A DNA stretch of 18,787 nucleotides. Origin: Gemmatimonadota bacterium (GTDB lineage: Bacteria; Latescibacterota; UBA2968; UBA8231). The stretch covers positions 1-18,787 of the forward strand of contig JAPOYQ010000356.1 of the NCBI GenBank assembly GCA_026706505.1. Reading direction: 5' to 3'. The translations under genes were made by a program, and so were the position numbers. Under the pieces are notes generated by a model that did no database searches, was not told where the DNA came from, and worked only from the letters and a program-made list of their open reading frames with translations. Shown piece by piece: positions 14,416 through 18,787 of the stretch (positions are counted from its first letter, which is position 1; each line of letters begins with the position of its first letter).

Positions 14416-15921
14416 ATGAAAAAAATCAATCGAGAAATCCTGTCGGCCCTGCTGGTCATAGCCGTTTGCGCGCTCGCCCTAGGTGCCGATGTCCCGGGGC
14501 GCGTAGAGCCGACCGCCCCAGCCAAAACCGCGTATCTGACTTCGACGCCCTGGCTGGAAGTAGTCGAAAAAGAGGTACCGCCCCTCCGACATTCACGGGC
14601 GGACCGCTGGCCCATGATCATGTGGCACGGCGTGGGTTTTGCGCCACTGGCCGCGGATCAGATCCAGATGCTGTTGGCGCGCGGCTTAACGCAGCATCTG
14701 CGTTTGGACAAAAGCATGATCGACGCGGCCAAAGCTCTGCAGGAGGCTGGGTCGCCGGTGATTTTCATGCAGGGCAATGCCGGGGCTTGGCCCTATTCTC
14801 TCGCCGCTGATTCCAGTGCCTGGGCGCACCAATTCGACGCCGGTTACCACTATAAAATGGCGGGACGAGGAGCCTTGGGATCGTGGCACGGGGCCTGTCC
14901 CAAGATGATCGAGGGCTGGGAGCTCATGGCCGACCAAGTGCGCGATACCCTGGGTGCCTTTCGAGCAGCCGGGGTTACGGTCGATGCAGTGTGGATGGAT
15001 TGGGAAGGGGACCCCTATCCCTGGAGCCACCTATTCAAACAGCTCGCGCACTGCCAGCGCTGCCGGGTGCAATTGCCGCCGGAAGTGCTGGCAGACGAAG
15101 ACCAGTACTGGGCCTATTACTGGCGGCACTACCAGCAACTCTACGGGGCATACCTAGCCGGGCCAGTGCGCGAAATCTTTCCCCTGTGCTCCATCACCAA
15201 CTGGCACACTGTGTATTCCACTCAGACCAGGCCCTTGCTCTACTTTGTCAACAACCGGGCATTGCCGCCGGGCATCCCCCCGCTGTTTACGGCCACCAAT
15301 CCCGTGGCGTACGGCAACGACAAATTCTGGCAAACAGCGTGGCAAGACGACTACCTCCTAGACCAGCGCCACGTCAACCAACTCCACATGCACAATCTGC
15401 TGCGGCAAATTTCCGGCGATACAGCCAATCGCCTAGTCTATGGACCGGAAGTGGCCAGTTTTCCCTGGGTAGCGCGCTGGTGCCCGATTGTAAACCATCG
15501 GGAGGACGAGGCCCCGTACATGACCCGAGAGGCGTACCGCGAGGCCCTGCGGCACATGTGGCTGCGCGGCATCGACGGCATGCAGCTTTTTAACGCTTGG
15601 CGCGAGGGGTACGAGGAAATCGCGCTGTTTGAAGTGCTCGATGCAGTCGCCGTGTACGACGAAATGCTCGGCTATCGCGACTTTCTCGACGCCGGCCAAG
15701 TGATGAATCTAACGGGGCCGGCCGTGCAGGACGAGGGGGTGCTGTGGTCGGGTTTGCGTTTGGAGGAACGGGCCGTAGTGCGGCTTTTCAGCCAAGGGGA
15801 AGGCGCGGCCCGTTTAGAGATAGAAGCCTGGCCTAGGCTCGCGATAGAACTGGAGGCACCTACCGAAGGCCGGACCTATGTACTGGGGAGGATGAACACC
15901 GGGGTGGAAATCTTAGAGTAA
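14416..15921 (+). CDS. secreted glycoside-hydrolase-like TIM-barrel protein (family not recognised)
   Basis: This 501-residue protein has a Sec signal peptide (MKKINREILS..., hydrophobic to ALALG, cut near residue 23) and GGGAG eight bases before the ATG. I do not recognise a named family. The body alternates hydrophobic strands and amphipathic helices as in a beta/alpha barrel. Its clearest motif is VTVDAVWMDWEGDPYPW, with Asp195 and Glu197 at the end of a strand. The DxE pattern resembles catalytic acids in several glycoside hydrolase clans (for example the D-W-E of GH56). A CxxC follows (HCQRC, Cys213 and Cys216), seen in many barrel hydrolases just after this strand. A further strand near 280-300 reads PPLFTATNPVAYGN. 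The last 60 residues look like a small beta domain. A periplasmic or secreted carbohydrate-active enzyme is likely. It ends two bases from the convergent lipoprotein gene. Confidence 0.7.
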   Translation: MKKINREILSALLVIAVCALALGADVPGRVEPTAPAKTAYLTSTPWLEVVEKEVPPLRHSRADRWPMIMWHGVGFAPLAADQIQMLLARGLTQHLRLDKSMIDAAKALQEAGSPVIFMQGNAGAWPYSLAADSSAWAHQFDAGYHYKMAGRGALGSWHGACPKMIEGWELMADQVRDTLGAFRAAGVTVDAVWMDWEGDPYPWSHLFKQLAHCQRCRVQLPPEVLADEDQYWAYYWRHYQQLYGAYLAGPVREIFPLCSITNWHTVYSTQTRPLLYFVNNRALPPGIPPLFTATNPVAYGNDKFWQTAWQDDYLLDQRHVNQLHMHNLLRQISGDTANRLVYGPEVASFPWVARWCPIVNHREDEAPYMTREAYREALRHMWLRGIDGMQLFNAWREGYEEIALFEVLDAVAVYDEMLGYRDFLDAGQVMNLTGPAVQDEGVLWSGLRLEERAVVRLFSQGEGAARLEIEAWPRLAIELEAPTEGRTYVLGRMNTGVEILE

Positions 15922-15923
15922 TC

Positions 15924-17111
15924 TCAGTCGGGCTCCGCCTCCGCGAATTCGACAAAACAGGTCGCCACAACCTTGTCGTGCCTAGGAGCAGGAGTCTGGA
16001 CTCCAGCGACCGAATCCGCGACCGCACGCAGGTCAAGACTGGCCGAGGGCCGCAAGCGCCAGCGTTTAACCTGCTCGACCAAACAATCGCCCACAGAGTC
16101 GCTGTCCACGGTCGAAGCGAGGAGCTGGACACTTTCGACCAGACCACTGGCCAAGATGACAAAGCGGATGGTCGCACTGCCCGGCAGAGCTTGGCCGGCT
16201 TGGAATTCACCGGCAAAGCAGCGGTTGAACGCGTCGAGCTGGGAGCGGACAAACGCATCGATGGTCTCTGGCGCGCGCGCCAAATCGTCTGAGGCATAGC
16301 CACTCACCTCGCTGGGTGCCTGCAAGCGCGCCTGTGTGGTGGCGAGTACAGCTTCCGCTTGGGTCCGATCGACCAACGCCGCTTGCTCGATTTGGCGGAC
16401 AAAGCGAAAGTCCATATCAAAGGTCTGCAAAGGCTGGTCAAAGGCATTGAATTTGAGGACGAAATCCCGGATGTGTAAGCGCACCTCTTCCACCTCGTCG
16501 ACCAGCGGCTCAAAGACGATAAAGCCGCTGTAGTTTTCGCCTTTGTAGATTTTCTCCCCAACGCCGTAATTGCTGGTGCGCACCTGCCCCATGCGCATGT
16601 CAAAGCGGTAGTCCTCATTGCCGGTGACGCCTTTCCGAGCGCGATAGTAGGATTCAAAACTATGGGTCGCCGAGCCGGTCGCTATGCCGTAGGGAGTCAG
16701 TTCCTCTCCCCGGCGGTTGGTCGTGAGCCGACTCTGCAGCGGTTGTAGCTCCACCTTGGGAAAGTCCAGATTGTACACGGAGACCGCAAAGACCGTAAAG
16801 CGATTGCGCACGTACCCCGTCTGGGGATCGACGTAGTCGCCGTACGTATAGGCATTGTACGAATGCGGCCCCTGCGAGGACTCCTGCGGCCACAGGGCGT
16901 TTAGGGCGCGGTCGGTCATGTACCGCACCTCGACTCGCAGCCCTTCCACGGCATAGGCGACAGTCTCGTCCTCTTCCAGAGTATAGCCTGACCCTAAATC
17001 GGCGCGGGGCATCAGCAGCGATACGCGCTCGTAGCGCGGCGGATAGAGGAGGGTGCAGCCGGCGAGCAGCAAGGCGCTCCACAGCGCGTGGCCAGCGAGC
17101 GAAATGCGCAT
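15924..17111 (-). CDS. lipoprotein with AgmX/PglI-type (TonB-C-like) C-terminal domain
   Basis: This encodes 395 residues with a lipoprotein signal ending LLAGC (Cys19). The middle (30-240) is a beta-rich domain I do not recognise. It is followed by a helical linker and a C-terminal domain at about 282-390: TIDAFVRSQLDAFNRCFAGEF, then GSATIRFVILASGLVESVQL, VGDCLVEQVKRWRLRP and a final strand. The order helix-Cys, strand-G-strand, Cys-helix-W is the AgmX/PglI C-terminal pattern, with Cys298 and Cys343 in the places of the family's conserved cysteine pair. That domain is a relative of the TonB C-terminus and in myxobacteria occurs in envelope and motility proteins. The ATG is four bases after the stop of the DUF4159 gene. 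Envelope-spanning partner of that protein is inference. Confidence 0.8.
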   Translation of the reverse strand: MRISLAGHALWSALLLAGCTLLYPPRYERVSLLMPRADLGSGYTLEEDETVAYAVEGLRVEVRYMTDRALNALWPQESSQGPHSYNAYTYGDYVDPQTGYVRNRFTVFAVSVYNLDFPKVELQPLQSRLTTNRRGEELTPYGIATGSATHSFESYYRARKGVTGNEDYRFDMRMGQVRTSNYGVGEKIYKGENYSGFIVFEPLVDEVEEVRLHIRDFVLKFNAFDQPLQTFDMDFRFVRQIEQAALVDRTQAEAVLATTQARLQAPSEVSGYASDDLARAPETIDAFVRSQLDAFNRCFAGEFQAGQALPGSATIRFVILASGLVESVQLLASTVDSDSVGDCLVEQVKRWRLRPSASLDLRAVADSVAGVQTPAPRHDKVVATCFVEFAEAEPD

Positions 17112-17115
17112 GTGC

Positions 17116-18339
17116 TCAGCGCGCCTGATTGTAAAAATCGATTTGCTGCTGGGCGATGGAGCCCTTCTGCGTTAGGGCAAAGACCACCATATTGACTCCC
17201 AGTTTCAGGTGCGGTTCGTTTTCGCTTTCGCGCTCCCAGAAGGCACCGTACCCCTTGTCGGAATACACCGCCACCAGTCGGTCGCCAAGGAAAATGCCCT
17301 CCAAGTAGTACACCGAACTGCGGAAATTGCCCCCGGACAATTCCTCGCCTCCAGGGGGCGGCCCATCGTCAAAGTCGAAAAATACGTGGTAGAGCGGATG
17401 CTCGTTGGGGATGGGCACAAAGCGGGCGTCGCGGCCTAGGGCCTGCTTAAACATGTCCCGCAGCGAGGCCTCGGCCGGGCCGTACTCCAGCTCGGGCCGG
17501 TCGTTGTCGGCTACCAGAAAACCGCCGTTGCGCAGGTACTTGCCCAGATTGTCAATTTCGTGCTCGGTCAGTTCAAACGCGCTGCGGGTAGTGATGTACA
17601 CAAAGGGGGCCTTGAACAGATCTTGGGAGTCGATGAACATCTGGTCGATGACCCGGGCCTCAATGCGAGTGTACTGGTTGATGGCCCTCACCAATTGGGA
17701 AATCGAGCGCTGGCGCGAGGGCTGGAGGATGCTGCCCCAGGCCAGCCCCAAGTACACAAAGCCCTGGATGTTGCGCTTGTCGGCCGGATCCTGAATGACC
17801 ATGCCTCGATACTTGCCGGTGTCAATGGCGTCCAGATCGAGGAATTCCGCCTGCATGTCAATGCGCTTTTCCGGCTCCTTCAGACTGGTCATTTCAACGG
17901 CTTCGAACTGAGGGACGCCCACCACCCCAAAACCCATGCCTTGGGCACCCATGTCGGCGATAAAGTCGTGGCCACTGCGGGTACGACTCCAACGCCGACC
18001 CGCGACAGCCTGGTCTAGCTGAGCGCCCAAACCACTGAAGCCACCCACCACAGTGGCCGTCTGATCCCGCTGCACGGATATAATGGGGGTGCCCTCGGGG
18101 ATAACCTGCTTTTTAAAGGCGAATTCCCGGCTCAACTGGGGGGGAGGAATTAGCAGCGGCGTGTCCAATTCTTGCCATTCGAGGCGGATGGCGACCTCTT
18201 CCTCGGCCTGTTCAACGGGTCGAAAGTACAAGGCGACAAAGATCAGGTGCAGCACTAGGGAGACCAGCAGCCCCCAGTAGAGCAAGCGCCGATTGGCCGC
18301 AAGAACGGCGAGCGGATCCGAGGAGCGCAAGGCTTTCAC
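17116..18339 (-). CDS. DUF4159 protein with TonB-like N-terminal membrane anchor
   Basis: This encodes 407 residues. Residues 20-40 form one membrane helix preceded by basic residues, and contain Ser27-x-x-x-His31, the SxxxH motif by which TonB contacts ExbB/ExbD. A short acidic and proline-bearing linker (TPLLIPPPQL) and a glycine-rich stretch follow. The C-terminal half (about 190-400) is DUF4159: GFVYLGLAWGSILQPS, APFVYITTRSAFELTEHE, NGGFLVADNDRPE, HVFFDFDDGPP, DRLVAVYSDKGYGAFWE and LGVNMVVFALTQKGSIAQQQ. DUF4159 has a Rossmann/glutamine-amidotransferase-like look, and its function is unknown. The ATG overlaps the stop of the TPR gene by four bases (ATGA). The architecture suggests an ExbB/D-linked energised envelope machine; ExbB/D would have to lie off the right edge. 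Confidence 0.85.
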   Translation of the reverse strand: MKALRSSDPLAVLAANRRLLYWGLLVSLVLHLIFVALYFRPVEQAEEEVAIRLEWQELDTPLLIPPPQLSREFAFKKQVIPEGTPIISVQRDQTATVVGGFSGLGAQLDQAVAGRRWSRTRSGHDFIADMGAQGMGFGVVGVPQFEAVEMTSLKEPEKRIDMQAEFLDLDAIDTGKYRGMVIQDPADKRNIQGFVYLGLAWGSILQPSRQRSISQLVRAINQYTRIEARVIDQMFIDSQDLFKAPFVYITTRSAFELTEHEIDNLGKYLRNGGFLVADNDRPELEYGPAEASLRDMFKQALGRDARFVPIPNEHPLYHVFFDFDDGPPPGGEELSGGNFRSSVYYLEGIFLGDRLVAVYSDKGYGAFWERESENEPHLKLGVNMVVFALTQKGSIAQQQIDFYNQAR

Positions 18340-18787
18340 AGGTGTTTCCTCGCAATGGTGGCGCGGCGGCGTTCGACAAAGGCGCGGATGTTGGGGGCGA
18401 GCAGGCTGCTGTCTTCCCGGGCCGCACTCAGAATGGCGTCAAACACGTCCACAGCCCGTTGCCATTCCCCTAACTTCTGATGGCAAACCCCGATATTGGC
18501 CCGGGCGGCTATACCGCTGGAGGTATGCGGGAATTGACGCCAAACCTGTTCAAAGCGGGGAATTAGGGAGCGAATCGCCTCGGCGTCGCTGAGTTCGGAC
18601 GCGGCTTTGAGGCTGTCGGTTAGAGCGGCGTAATCTCCGTAGGCCACGGCCTCGCGCAGTTCGGGCAACATGGCGGAGGCCTGGTCAGCAGCCGGAGTGC
18701 CGGGGTATTGTTCTTCGATTTGGCGAAAGATGTCGTACGCCGCTTGGTGGTCGCCTTGATTGTACAACAACTCGCCGAGGGTATAGC
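18336..18787 (-). CDS. TPR-type (YbgF/BamD-like) protein, partial at the right edge
   Basis: The frame is open to the right edge, so the start lies outside. The visible 149 codons begin YTLGELLYNQGDHQAAYDIF and continue with EQYPGTPAADQASAML, a classic tetratricopeptide helix pair of the tol-pal (YbgF)/BamD style. Two further repeats follow, IPRFEQVWRQFPHTSSGIAA and HQKLGEWQRAVDVFDAIL. TTG at 18770 could be mistaken for a start but lies in the middle of a repeat. It is the first gene seen of a leftward operon; its stop overlaps the DUF4159 start by four bases. It probably scaffolds the envelope complex encoded with it. Confidence 0.85.
   Translation of the reverse strand, partial: YTLGELLYNQGDHQAAYDIFRQIEEQYPGTPAADQASAMLPELREAVAYGDYAALTDSLKAASELSDAEAIRSLIPRFEQVWRQFPHTSSGIAARANIGVCHQKLGEWQRAVDVFDAILSAAREDSSLLAPNIRAFVERRRATIARKHL

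Noticed and set aside
1..18787. Genome-wide TAG recoding as the explanation for the interrupted parvulin
   Set aside because: The DUF2806, DUF2442 and RHH-like genes end in TAG at plausible protein ends, two of them with the next ATG only three to six bases later.
1..18787. CRISPR array, tRNA, rRNA or integrase
   Set aside because: I saw no regularly spaced direct repeats, no cloverleaf-like sequence, no rRNA motifs and no recombinase or transposase motifs.

Overview
The window is a high-GC bacterial chromosomal segment (one line I counted by hand in the substrate-binding gene is about 68% G+C). It is dominated by exported proteins: lipoproteins, signal-peptide proteins and inner-membrane anchors. 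A secreted FG-GAP propeller ends in a FlgD-like/type IX-sorting-style tail. With it go TonB-like, DUF4159 and AgmX/PglI-type domains and tandem alkaline-phosphatase-superfamily enzymes. This mix suggests an uncultured Gram-negative of the FCB kind (Latescibacterota-like), perhaps with links to Poribacteria or Planctomycetes. That placement is inference from gene content, not from a marker gene. TAG, TGA and TAA are all used as ordinary stops here.

Layout, left to right. (1) Positions 1-2757, minus strand: a secreted galactose-mutarotase-like protein overlaps by 20 bp a SurA/PpiC-type parvulin lipoprotein. The parvulin frame is cut by one in-frame TAG at 966-968, yet stays open and protein-like for 321 more codons to the window edge. 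(2) 2825-4561, plus strand, divergent: an oligopeptide-type ABC substrate-binding lipoprotein with no transporter genes beside it. (3) 4675-6901, minus strand: a lower-GC island (hand-counted lines 43-58%) of five small co-directional genes: DUF433 antitoxin, DUF5615 PIN-like toxin, DUF2442, a Phd/YefM-like antitoxin with an extra C-terminal module, and a DUF2806 protein. (4) 7016-14121, minus strand: a tightly packed operon of two tandem alkaline-phosphatase-superfamily phosphodiesterases (one inner-membrane anchored, one lipoprotein), a 64-residue ribbon-helix-helix-like protein, a three-helix membrane protein and a seven-bladed FG-GAP propeller. (5) 14122-14415: an intergenic stretch holding a 122-bp imperfect palindromic repeat. 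(6) 14416-15921, plus strand: a secreted glycoside-hydrolase-like TIM-barrel candidate. (7) 15924-18787, minus strand, convergent with it: a TPR protein (partial at the right edge), a DUF4159 protein with a TonB-like N-terminal anchor, and a lipoprotein with an AgmX/PglI (TonB-C-like) C-terminal domain.

The strongest candidates for something undescribed are two. The first is the five-gene phosphodiesterase/membrane-protein/propeller operon. The second is the split TonB-like arrangement at the right edge, in which the ExbB/D-contacting helix (SxxxH) is fused to DUF4159 while a TonB-C-like domain sits on a neighbouring lipoprotein. The amber-interrupted parvulin is the clearest sequence anomaly.
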